Shown in pieces: positions 32,011 to 44,000 of a DNA stretch of 64,000 bases. How positions within the stretch are numbered: the first letter of the stretch is position 1; each line of letters begins with the position of its first letter. Position numbers and translations under genes: made by a program. The stretch spans positions 24,230,501-24,294,500 of the forward strand of contig NC_090782.1 of the NCBI RefSeq assembly GCF_040054535.1, given 5' to 3'. The notes beneath the pieces are model-generated. The model was not told where the DNA came from. It did not search any database and was given only the letters and a program-made list of their open reading frames with translations. The DNA comes from Antennarius striatus. Taxonomy: Eukaryota > Chordata > Actinopteri > Lophiiformes > Antennariidae.

Positions 32011-33364
32011 CTCTAAAGGTCAATATCTAAAGATGTATACGACTAGAACAAGGCCATTGGAGAAGATAACTAGTTTTCTTGGTATAGACGAGACACAAGG
32101 AGCTGAGATTCAGTGTTTGAAGGTGGGGGGTGGGGGTGGGGGGGATGGACTTACTCCAATCAAAAAAGGGGGATCCTTTGAGGAGCCTTTCACATCAGCC
32201 TTTAGAGCTCTTTTGATGGGGTCTGTCTATTATACTGCACTGTAATACAGTTGGACAACAATTGGTCTTGTGTTGTCGAACATTATCAAAGGCGGTTGAT
32301 GAACTGGAGTTACTGTTAGGTGATAGATTGATACATGTCAAGGTATTGATAAATAAATAAATAATAACATTAATAATAAAATTAATCCTTTAAAAGATTA
32401 AATTCAAACATTTTTAGATGAAATAATAAGTCGTAAGTTAATTTTTAGTCACACATTTCTGAGACCATTTTGACTCTTACTCTCCTGTTGACATTTCTTT
32501 GGATGGACGTGGAGTCGTGTTCATGAGGATCATTACATGATTAAATCACCTGTGTCTTTACATGTGTCATTCCTTCATTCCTGGACTGTCTGGTTAATCA
32601 GAAACTGCTTGCCTTCACCAGTTTATTTCCTCATACCAGTAAGTTTGATATGCCAGGATAAATTTAGTTGACTTCACTTCAATGTCAGAAATGTTTGGGC
32701 TCTACACCCATCAGATGAAATGCAACTGTGTAGATCCTGGTATCAATAAACAGATTAGTTTTTAGCCAATACTTGATTAATACACAATAGAGTTATTCAT
32801 CCCTTTTTTCTTTAGAAAGTCATGTCACAACGACATGAGGTCTCTGTTTTTTGTGTTTCCTCTCTTTTGTCTGTGTGTTCTTTTCTGTCTTGTAGGAATG
32901 AGTGAATGAATTAGGAGCAGGTGCGTCTTTTTTCGATTGCAGCCACATGATTGGTCAGGGGGCGGAGCCTGGGTCGATCTGAACTCTCGTCCTCCTTTTT
33001 ACAACCAGCACAGCTCTCAGTAGACCACACTCACATTAAAACTCCCAATGTACATCTGCATAACCAGTGTAGATTTGTAAATTGTAAATTACATATTTTT
33101 TTGTTTCTATTATTTATTTTTTCCTTCTTTATTTTGTATTGTTCTTATTATATATTGTTTAAAGGAGATAGGCTATGTTTATTTTTTTTTTCATATATTA
33201 TGTGTATATGATTTCATGAAACATGCTCCTCATGCGCCAGGATTCGCTTATCATTATGAAAGTGTAGCTTTAGCTGATCACTATTGGTGGTGTGAAAAAC
33301 AGTAACTTCATAGAATAAAGTTACTGACAGATGTGCTCGGGTCCAGGTAGTCAAGGTAGTCCAG

Positions 33365-33505
33365 TACCCAAACTCTTTCCAGGTAGAAAGGGTTTGGGAA
33401 CCCCTGAAAATTTTCAAGATTTTTCTTTATAAATTACTGGTTGTTTGGATTATAAAGGAAAATCTTGAAATTTCTCAAGGGTGCCCAAACTCTTTCATAC
33501 CACTG
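33365..33505. repeat. Palindromic MITE-like element
   Basis: The left arm aggtagaaagggtttgggaa and the right arm gggtgcccaaactctttcat are inverted copies that continue inward (cccctgaaaattttcaagat against atcttgaaatttctcaaggg). The overall form is a ~140-bp hairpin, typical of a Tc1-derived MITE. Confidence 0.6.
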
Positions 33506-33886
33506 TAATATACTGTAATCAGCAGTGCTTTCTTAATTACTCTGAAGAGGCTTTGAATTCTCTTGGTGGATCAACCAGTGCTGTGATGTGGCCGAACAGG
33601 TAAGTTTTGGATTGGTCCTTGTCTGAGAGAGGTGGAGTTTGTGCATTGATAGGTGAGTACTGCTGTGCGTATACTCCAGTTCCTACAGGTCCAGAGGGTG
33701 AATTCACCAAGGCTACGAAGAAGATAAAGACTTTCAGGACTGAGGTAAGGAGAATGCAGGACGAGATAGTGGTCCAAGTTTGTCGGGTTGTTTTGAGAAG
33801 ATTATAGGAGGATGGAAACAGGGAGGCAGATGTGTTCCTTCTCTCTCTAACTCTCAAAGACTCACCAACTCTCTGTAATATCAAAA

Positions 33887-34580
33887 ATGACGATGAAGGA
33901 TACTCTTGTCTGTATCTCTTCTTCTACAGATAAGTTAAAGAAGAAATTTAAGCCGATGCAGGATGCCATGGAAGAAATGACGAATGAGATGAAGCCAATT
34001 CAGAAAGATATGGAAGACAAAGACTGGTGCATTGTTGTCTTGGAACAGGGACCACTAAGATTGATGATTTCGACCAAAGGTTTTGCTTGAATGATTTCAT
34101 CATCACAGGAATCAAGATCAAGTCGTGCAATTACGCACATGCTGTGGCCAGGGGAAGTGGTCAGGCCACTGAGCACAACTCTGACACTGAGACAGAGGAG
34201 CAATAGTAGGTTAAACTCAGAGATATGGAGAGAACTACCAATTCAGACCAGATTGAGACATTTTATCCATTGCCAACTGGGGGTAGGAGACCACCTGCAG
34301 TGTTGATAAAATTCTACAACTGCAAACACAAGATTGCTCTTCTGAAACAAGGCCCTAAACTGAAAGGAAAATGTTTGCATCAATGAGAATCTAAATAAAA
34401 AGAATGCTGATATCGCCAAAAAAACTCAACAACTGAAGAAGAATGAGCTAATCGACAACATCTGGACTAACAACTGTAGGATCTTTGTTGAAACAAAGCC
34501 GCTTTTGCTTGAGCAGCTGAAAACAATGATGATCAGGACCATTGAGGAGCTGGCTAAGATTCTAGACCTGTTCTAGGAAA
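33887..34580 (+). mobile_element. LINE ORF1-like remnant (low certainty)
   Basis: A plus-strand frame with a coiled-coil character (KLKKKFKPMQDAMEEMTNEM) is followed in other frames by stretches such as LIKFYNCKHKIALLKQGPKL and NADIAKKTQQLKKNELIDNI. This resembles ORF1 or RNA-binding proteins of fish non-LTR elements. The frame is broken. Confidence 0.4.
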
Positions 34581-34805
34581 CTGACTAGGAAGACATGGAG
34601 AATGAAAGGACAACCTCCCAGACATGGAGATGAAGGTTGCATGATCATTTTGTAGCCAAAATGGAGCCAATTCCTTTAATTGCATTGTCTGAGGGGTTTT
34701 TAAAAGCTCTTCAAAAGTTTCTTCAAAAACAAACCACCATGAAATAATAGAAATATTCATAACACAATGTGATTCTGAGTTTTAGGGTGAGAAGTCATTA
34801 AGTGG

Positions 34806-34875
34806 GGGGCATGGTGGCGCAGCTGGTAGCGCTGCGGCCGCACAGCATGGTGGTTCCCGGTTCGAGTTCCGTTCT
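34806..34875 (+). mobile_element. tRNA-derived SINE head
   Basis: The sequence has a pol III A box (TGGCGCAGCTGG) and a B box (GGTTCGAGTTCC) at tRNA-like spacing. It matches the common fish SINE head that begins ggcatggtggcgcag. It lies 0.2 kb beyond the 3' end of CRAT-like unit A. Confidence 0.7.
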
Positions 34876-35090
34876 GTACGGAATTTAACACAAGTAACTT
34901 TCAGAAAAAATAATGTTGCCAGATTTAGAAAGTTGTCATTTATGTCATTTATCCCAACCCTAACCCACCTGAACAGGTGTGAATGTGTGCCAACACATCA
35001 CATTCAAACATGTCCGCCCTTTTACAACAAAGATCTCAATCAAAGGTAGAAAATGAAACGTCTCATCGATGTGTCACCACATCCATTCGC

Positions 35091-38000
35091 CTAGAAACAT
35101 TCAAGTGTGATGTTGTTTTCCAGCAGGGTCCTCATGTCCAGCATCGCGTCCTCCACGGCTCGCAGCAGATTTGCTGCTTTATTGTTTGTGCAGGTCTTGG
35201 AACCGTGTAAGTAGAACACTGTGAAGTTGAATTGTTCGTTGAAGGTACTGTAACACATGCTGTATGCATTGAAGTCTTCAGATGCCATAAATGATGTACA
35301 TCCGACCTTGGATGTCACCTTGTGGAGAAAGGCAGTGGTGAAAAAGAAGGGGTTAGTTAACCATCATCATCACTGTCCCCAAGAAGCCGGCAGTAGACTG
35401 TCTCAATGACTACCACCCTGTTGCACTTTACAAACTGGTCTTAACACAACTGCCTGTCTACCTACAATCCTAGACCCTCATCGGTTTGCCACAAGGCAAA
35501 CCCTTCCACCAAGGATGCCATCACTATAGCATTAGACTGCGCTGAGCCATCTCGAGCACCTGGGGATCTCCGTGATGATGCTCCTCCTGGACTGCAGCTC
35601 AGCTTTTAATATCATCCCGGAGCTCCTAGTAGAGAAACTTTCTCATCTGGGTCTCACCACCTACTTAATCACTACCTTGTAGAACAGCAACTATTGTATA
35701 TTTTAGTATATTTTAGTTGTCATTACCTGAGATGTCACAAGCTTGTAGTCAAACACTTTGAAGAAGGAACTGTCTGTGAAGATTCCTGGGATGGAGATGT
35801 TCTCCTCAGCAGCCAAAGCCTTCAGCATGAAGAGATGGGTTGTAATGGCCTGTCCACGACTTGCCTTTAAGATGGAGACAGTTCAGGATGTAACGTGAGC
35901 CACTAGAGAAGCCACCATTGACTCACAACAGAAGACTCAATAGATGTGTTCAAAGACATGATTTCCTTATAGTAATGTTGATGTTATACACCATTGTTGA
36001 TAGTGTAGGTAGTTTTGTTGTGCTACACTCTGTACCATTGCATACAGACATTCAAGTCAGAACCAGTTTCTAAAGCTCCTGTGGTCCGAGCCCAACTTGA
36101 GGTGGGACAACTGATTGTATCAAGACTTACATAATCGACTGAACAAGGACTAAATGACAGAATGGAGTGTTGCCTGGAATGATACTCACTTTCTTTGCAT
36201 TCCAGACATGTTCTTCCAAAGCTTTCTTCATTAAATGAACCCTCTCGGAATTCTGTGTAAATAGAGGGAAAAAACCCATCACTTGCAATTGGACCATGCT
36301 GGGGTATAGAATGGTTTATAGCACAAAATTGGACTATTCAATGAGTCTTGATGTAAATCCTGTTGAAAATCTGTGTAGGAAGCTCAAACATGCTATCTGG
36401 AGAAGATGTCCTTCAAACCCAACCGGAGTAGTTTGCTTAAATACCTGTTGACAGGTGCAGAATTCTCACTGACAGTTATAGAAATAATTTGATTGCCTCA
36501 AAAGGTTGTTCAACAAAATATTAAGTTAATGGTAGCATTCTAACAGATGGAGCATTGTCTGTACAACTGCACAGCATCACGTGTCCTCTGCGAGATAGTT
36601 CCATGTCTTCAGCAGTGCTTTGCACCTCCCCTGCTCTACTCGCAGTCTGTTGAGGTTCTTCCAGGTCGTCCATGGGAGGTTGTGTCCTCTGGCGAGGAAT
36701 TCACTACGTGTTATTCCTCTCTCCGTCCATTCTTGGTTCGGGTGTTGGGTTGGTGCCATTCCACCCTTGACATGTTGGTCCTGGCAGATTCCTTGGTAGA
36801 CTGAGGGGGGACTGTGTGCAGGAAACTGGCTCTGGATTTTAGTCTGGATGGGGGTGCTGTATGTCCGTACAGGGGGTGCCTCACATCAGATTCCTGTGCT
36901 CTCCACTCATCTTGTGCAACGATGGAGCGTCTCATGTGAGGGGGAGAGCAATGCCGGCCAGTGCGTAGAGGCACGGGATTGGCGCGGCGTTGTCTTTAGG
37001 CAGCCCATGAGGATGCGGCAGGTGTCGCCAATTTGGTGTGGTGGGTGGGGCTCCGGCTTGAGCATGCATACGCAGCCATGGAGAAACACAGGGCTAGGGC
37101 TGTGGTACGGATGCTTGTTGGATCAGCATCCCACTTTAAGTTCACCAGTTTACGCAACATATTTTGTAGGAGTTGACGCTGGCTTTGGTGTTGTGAAGGT
37201 GGGTTTTGAAGGAAAGGGTCCTGTCTAGTGTGACTTGGAGGTACACAGGAAGGGGATGATTTAGAAGTTTGTACCCGTCCCATGAGAAGTTGTTCTCTTT
37301 CTGCGTCTCAGTTTTTCAGGTAGAAGCTGCAAAGCTGTTTTTTTGATGTGTTGTTTTTTAGGTGGTTGTTACTGTAGTCGGTGGACATGTCTTCGAGGGC
37401 ACTTTTTGGCGTTTGGGTATAGCGACAGTCTTGGCTTTTCTCCATACAGGTGGGATGGTTTTCTTTGCCAAGCATGAGTTCAGCATTTCTGAGAGCCAGG
37501 TTTTTGCTTTTGGTTTTTGCTTTGGTTTGCTTTGGCTACGGTGATAGGCCAGTGTTGTGTATGGGAGATGGAGTTCAGGACCTCTTTCCCTGCTCTGGAT
37601 GCTACTTCGCTGCTCACACAGACATAGTCTGGGTTATATCCTTGTTTCCATCCGGCACTGTGGAAGGATTTCGGCAGTTTGGCGTCATGGATCAGGGTCA
37701 GATGTTTTGACTCAAGCCCGGTTTCTACCTCATCGCCATATTGTTTTCTTTATAGCCCCACAATGTGCTATGGATATTGAAGTCCCCAATGCTGATGTGA
37801 AATTTCCTCTTGCATCTATCTGGCAGTTCTGTGTGGGTGAATAGGCTTTGAGAGGGTTTGTACACTGATGTGACAGAGACATTTGGGAGGGCAACTGTGA
37901 TGGTTTCCATTTGCCCTTCTGTGTTGTGGGTGCAGACCTCTTGGATTGTGAGGTTTGGTCTGCTGAATACGGCTGATCCGTACTGTCTGTGACGGATCTC

Positions 38001-41000
38001 CGCCACCAGCTTCATTCCAGGCAGGGCGGATCAGTGCTGATCAGGGCCGATGTGGGTTTCCTGGATGCACACTATGTCAAAGCATTTCACAACTGTCATT
38101 AGTATGTCTGCCTTGTATCTGGAGAAGCCCTCAATGTTGATTGAGGCAATTGCTGGCGCAGGCCCCGTGGGGTGTATTTGTCTCTGCGGCATCTTTGGCG
38201 TCGTCATCCAATAGATTGATAAAGTTGGTATATAGATATTGGTCTACTGGTGGTGGTAATCAGATAGTGATATCAAATTATGCCAGTCAGCGTTTCCCAG
38301 GCTGCACCACCGGGAGGTTTCTGTATCAGCAGCCCAGATCTACAGTAATTCCTTGCTTGTTCCCGCTTAAAGATGCCCAGCTTCACTAAATCGTGTATTT
38401 TTAGTAGGTAGTCACATGATACCGTGCTTTAAACTGTCTATAAGAGTGGGAAAAAGTAATACAGATATAAGGTGGTTTAATATCGGTATGGGGAGGCTTC
38501 ATAAACTTTTAAATTACTGTAAATAATAAAATAAATAGCTGCTATATCGCAGAATTTTTGTTTTTCACGGGTGGTCCTGAATGGCATTAACCACGGGAAA
38601 TTAGGGATTAGGACATCATCAGCTCTTTACTCCCTGAACCAAAGGTGGTTCCAGTGCTGTGCATTGTATAAAGAATAAACCTGTCCTGACAACCAGACTT
38701 AGGACAGCCTGAGCAGACCTGAGAAAATTTTGTTGGTACTGTAAAGCACGATTATCATAGAATTTGTTGAGTGATTGGCTCGTGACATCATTACATTAGC
38801 CTATCATCAGACCTGTTTCTGAGGGTCATCAAAAGCCTTGACGAAGGCAACTGAGGTCCTCGTGTTTGAATTGATTGCTGTTAAACGGCCCAGTTTGAAC
38901 CTACGGAGGGAGACAGGTTCCTCTGTTGGGCAGCACTGATGGTGAATCCTGACAAAACAGAGGAGAGAGAAGTTTTCTACGCTTTAGTTGCAAAAAACGC
39001 TGTTGTCCTGCAAACTCGACATTCCTTTTTCACTGTTGCCTGATTATAAGAACAACCTGGAAGCTTTTGATGATGTGTTCATCTCCTTAAACGGATATAA
39101 GACCTCTTGTTGTTGTTGGACTCAAACACAACACCTCACCTGAGATCTTGCTGCAGTTGGTTCATAAACTGGAGAGAAAAATGCCCAATCACAAACAGTC
39201 TATGTACCTGTGATAACTGAGAAACTCACCTGTAGTAGGCCAGCTGTATTGCCATCTGTACAAAAGCATCGGGACTCAACTTTAGGGCCTTTAGAACATC
39301 TTTCCCAAAGTGCTTGAACACACTAACACTCAGATCCAGGTTCTGGGTCAGTCTGTGGCAGAAACGGGAGAATTTTTGAGACAGGGAATATTCTTTCCAT
39401 CCATCCATCCATCCATCCATCCATCCATCCATGGGCATCTGCTTTTCACGGATGCTTGGTGACAGTCCAACATGCACTTGGAACAGGTGTGACTTGTGAA
39501 CCAAGATCTGGTTTCAGTTATACACGGACTGCCCAGCCCTCAGCGAAGGGCCGCAAACCCCATAGTCCCGGAGCACTCCCCACAAGATACCATGAGAGAC
39601 GTGGTCGAATACCTTTTCAAGATCCATAAAGCATGTATGGATGGTTGGGCAAACTCCCACAAACACTCGAGCACTGGATAGAGAGTGTAAAGCTGGTCCA
39701 GTGTTCTGTGACCAGGACGAAAACCGCATTGTTCCTCCAGAATCCATGAATCGACTATGGGTCTGATTCTTCTCTCCAGTACAATGGAATAGACTTTACC
39801 TGGGAGGCTCAGGAGTGTGAGCCCCTATATTTTATTTATGAAATTAGAACTGCTCACATGTCCACGCGCTGCTTGGCCTCATCGATGTCCTTCTGGATCT
39901 CAGGTGTGATGTTGAAGTGAAGTTTTTGGGGCATGGGTAAAGGTTCCGAGGGAGACTGTATTACCTCTGGATTTTTCCTTTAGAGACAAGAGAAAAGGAC
40001 CTTGAGGAAAAACGAATGCCACCATTAACTGCATATCTTATCAAACACATAGAAACACTACCCCCACCTATCTGACAACTGACAGCAGTGTGATTATAGA
40101 TTCTGCAACTTTATAGAGAATACTACAAAATGTTATTAGAAGCTCAGAAGGAAATAACCTCACCACTCAGTCAGTTATTGAAATCTGGTGGTACAGTAAT
40201 GCAAAGTCCAATCCAAAATCTGTGTGTTGACTCTTCCACACACTCAATATGTGGGATATACAAAATGAGTCATTTCCTTTACCCCATAAAAAGTATTTTC
40301 TTAATGGGACAATGGTACAGATAAGAAATACTTCAGTCAATCATAACAATAAATGGACACAACCTGAAGTATACTTCATCTTCTGCATGTAATCTGAAGT
40401 AGATCATGAAAAACAGGCTAATTCAACTAAAAGGTTCTAGGTTTACTCAACACCATTTGAGAGCAGTTATTCCAAATTTATGAAGCATGAAGTCATCAAA
40501 TGTCTTCAGAAATCTCCATTAGGAGCTGCTAGGGTCATCATTACATCCCAACCCAAAGGACTATCTCCTCAAGCATAACGGCAAACACTGTGGGACTAGT
40601 GCTGATGGAACCACAACATGGAGAAGACTTGTAACACTACCCACCCTGGACTCATTGATATGACTATAGAGATGCCAACTGCATACATAAGGGTGGGGCT
40701 ACGTAAAATCCTGAATGTCAGACTTTTACTCTGCATCGTCACAATGGTCCAATCAAACCGCTGGAACAAATTGGTCAAGTCTTGGTACTCTGGGCTCTCC
40801 AGGACCACATTTGTGAAGCACAAAAAGCAATTCAGTCTTCTTACATTATTTTTACCAATTGATTGATGAAGGCCATCTTACTGGTTCCATCAATCACCGC
40901 GTGGGATTGGTTCAGACCACATGTCCCATCTTCTCCACAGATTACCTGAAACAATAAATTTAAAATGAGCATCACAACCCAGAGTCTCCCTTTAAAACCA

Positions 41001-44000
41001 GCAAAGACTTTGATTGACAGTCAACAGTGGCTGAAAACTCATTCCATTGATATGAATGAAAACAGATCCAGAGAGGAATCACCTGCATGGACTTATCAAA
41101 CCAGCGGTTCCCACTGTTCCACTGGCTGCCTCCTCCATGCAACATCTGGTGGTATTTGTCATTAGACACTGGGGGCATGGCTCCATCCAGACAAACTGTG
41201 AAGATGCTGCTTTCTATAGTTGACACTGATTGTCTGTTGGTCTCATCTAGACAGGCACTCAAAACAATCATCAACAAAACAGTGATTAATTGATCAGATT
41301 GTGACATTGGGACCTTCAAACTTGCCTTTGTTTTAATAGAGATGAATAGCTTTTCCTCACTTTTGATTTTACCATTTGTAGTCATATAGATTGAGCCTGA
41401 TTTTGGTTTTAAACCCTGACAACCACGCTATAGGCTCGGCTACCAGATGTTTTACAGAAACTGCTGCACTTAATGGAACTTTTTTCTACCTTAAATTGAT
41501 TGTTAGTCTGGTCTGAAGTAGTTCTTGGTTCCATTTGTTTGTGATGTTACCTTTTCATGCCCTCAAGATTCACATCAATGTCTTTTATTCTGGCTGCATT
41601 AGAACAGAGTTGAGCTCACCCTTGATCAGGTTAGAGTATGTCTTACTCCAGGTGTCACGATTCTGGGTGGTAAGGATACCGACGGGCTCTACGTCGCTCT
41701 GTTTTGATGAGTTGCGGATCCTGTCCAGCTGAACACAGAGCTGATCCACGGTCAGCCGTGTCCCGTCACTGTCGTACACATCCAACTTAAAGAACTGAAG
41801 AGGAGAGGGAGGAAACGCGTGACTGCAAGATGCAAAATTTGGGGAGCAAGTTAAAGAAAAAGATATGCAGTGATCACCACGTCTCATTAATTTTTTCTCT
41901 TACGCAAAAGAGATATCAGCTTGCTTAGTGGCCACAGTACTTTCACCAATCACCAATCACTTTGTCATTGTCATGTTCAATAATGGCGAAAAATGTTACA
42001 TGCAAAGTGCAAAGCTGCAAGAAGCCAATGCCAGGTATCGTGAACTGAGATTTTCCAGACATCACACATCCTGACATCGGAAGACATCGATGTTGAAAAC
42101 TTGAGCGGTACGACACAGCCTCGCATTCTCAACAAAGAAAAAGAACAGGACATTATATCTGATGTATTAATTCTAATTCTAGCAGCTGTTCAATCACAGG
42201 TGAGGATACGGAAGAACGTCTTCAGTGAACCTCGTTTGGATTACAATTTGTCTCATCTTTGAAGATACACCTCTCAACCAAGAACCAAAAAGGGTTTTGT
42301 TCAGAGTAAAACCCTAACATTATCGTCTCACCTGAAAGTTGTGGACTACAGTGATGTGTTTTGGGGGGGTGGTACTCTTGCTGTAGAACACCAAAGAGTC
42401 TGACTTCAGTCCAGGAACCTGGCAGGCGGACATCAACTGCTCACACTGCTTCATACACAGCTGCTTCCCACCCATGTACTCCACTGGTAGTGTCCCACTG
42501 TAAAACACACATTCACTCCAAAAGGACTCAGTCATTATATCCAGTTCATCCTGACCCAAAGAGGTCCCTGAAGCTACTGGTCCATCTAGAAATGGAACTG
42601 AAAGTTTTTTCGTGGACTTCCCTAACTAAAACATGAAAACTAAAGGATTCAAACACATTCAGCGCAACAAAACCCAAACCTTGGTTTCACCATTTAGGTG
42701 TGAAAGCATCACTTATGTATGAAGAAACATACAAAAAATATTGTTTGGATGCAAACCTTCCTCACTGACGCCACGTCTGATACTGTGGTCAGCTGCATTG
42801 GTGCTCCACAGGGGACTGTCTTGTCCCCTATCCTCTTCACTCTATACACGGCGGACTGCTACAACTCAGAACTGTGTCACATTCAGAAATACGCAGATGA
42901 TGCAGCAATTGTGGGATGTATCGGACAATTAGGAGCAGGAGTATAGATGCTTGTTGAGGGACTTTGTCGACTAGTGTCACAGCAACAACCTGCAGCTCAA
43001 CACCTCCAAAACTAAAGCATTGGTCATTGATTTCAGGAGGGACAGACCCAGACCTAGACCAGTTCTGATAGGAAAGGAAGAGATGGAGGTTGTACAGACC
43101 TATAAATATCTTGGGCTGTGGCTGGACAACAAGTTGGACTGGACAAGCGACACGAGGCGGCTGTACAAGGAAGCTGATAGCAGGATGTACTTTCTGAGGA
43201 GGCTGTTTGACAGTCCAAACTATCACACAGGGAATAAAAAGACGCTCTGCCTGGAAATATGAAGAACTGGCAAGACTAAATGGAACACACAGTCTGAATA
43301 CACGAGGGAGGGAAGTCCTCAAGAAACCGGTGAAACAGCTCAACTGCTGGGGAGGAGGCAAAGACTGGAAGTGCGACGACAAACAACACAGGAAACAAAC
43401 ATTAAATCAATTTGTGTGGAGGTAGAAGGAGCTCAGGACTCACCTGTCAATCAGTGCTTTTACATCCAGGTTTCCAGATATGACTTTGGCAGCACACCTA
43501 AACAAAGAAAACGTTCTCATTAGTGAAATGTTGACAGAGTTTGTTGTTGTGATGCCATGCATTGTGTTTTGTCTGAAGGTCAGATGCAGTTTCTGCAATG
43601 TTACAACAAGGTACCATTGGAAACAAGACCATCCAGGACGTCATCTAAAGTCAAACCATAGAGGATTCCAAGGTCTGCTTGGGCTTTTCAGCCTCTTGGA
43701 ACTTCCAGTGATGTTCAAGCTTCATTTTCTTTACAAATAAAGAGGTTTTCCTTGATGGAATCCATCAGCCCTTCTGCAGACTGCAGGTTTCCAGTGGACC
43801 AGGAAGCATTAACTGAGCCCTGGATATGCTTCATGCAGGAAGTCAGTTCATCAGCTTTGGAAACAAACACTTTAATGTCTGACTTGGTCTTGTGAAGAGA
43901 ATTATTTTACCTCAAAGTGAATGTGTATGGTCCACAACCAAGAGAATGAACAACAACTTCTCAGAACTAGATGTTTTCTTGACATTCATATAAAATATCA

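Larger units (their letters stand above)
27632..35090. other. Repeat-rich interval between Ly6/uPAR gene and CRAT-like array
   Basis: About 7.5 kb with no host exon I can support. It contains a duplicated ~460-bp block (27930-28385 and 30252-30715), a GGAT microsatellite (28648-28688), a Penelope-like piece, a hAT MITE, a palindromic element, a LINE ORF1-like piece and a tRNA-derived SINE, listed separately where clear. Short open frames at 33537-33884 and elsewhere lack recognisable domains. Confidence 0.5.

Noticed and set aside
33537-33884. 112-codon minus-strand frame with a hydrophobic stretch
   Set aside because: No recognisable domain, no splice context, and it lies in a repeat-rich region. 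I could not support it as a gene.
34806-34875. Functional tRNA gene
   Set aside because: A and B boxes are present, but the sequence does not fold into a complete tRNA and matches a common SINE head.
36848-37228. 126-codon plus-strand frame present in both A and C
   Set aside because: It is antisense to a LINE fragment; duplication of the region explains its presence in both units.
39150-39178. 29-bp mini-exon in CRAT-like unit A ([10 protein letters not shown])
   Set aside because: It has AG and GT borders, but including it breaks the phase. The exon at 38813-38948 joins 39230-39352 directly and fully restores the family alignment.
40360-40400. Small exon reading DYMQKM between the active-site and PLPMP exons
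   Set aside because: A consensus donor at 40844 and an acceptor at 39978 join the neighbours in phase with no residues missing, so the extra exon is not needed.
40596-40823. 75-codon minus-strand frame after the active-site exon
   Set aside because: No similarity to the family, and it falls in an intron defined by good splice sites.
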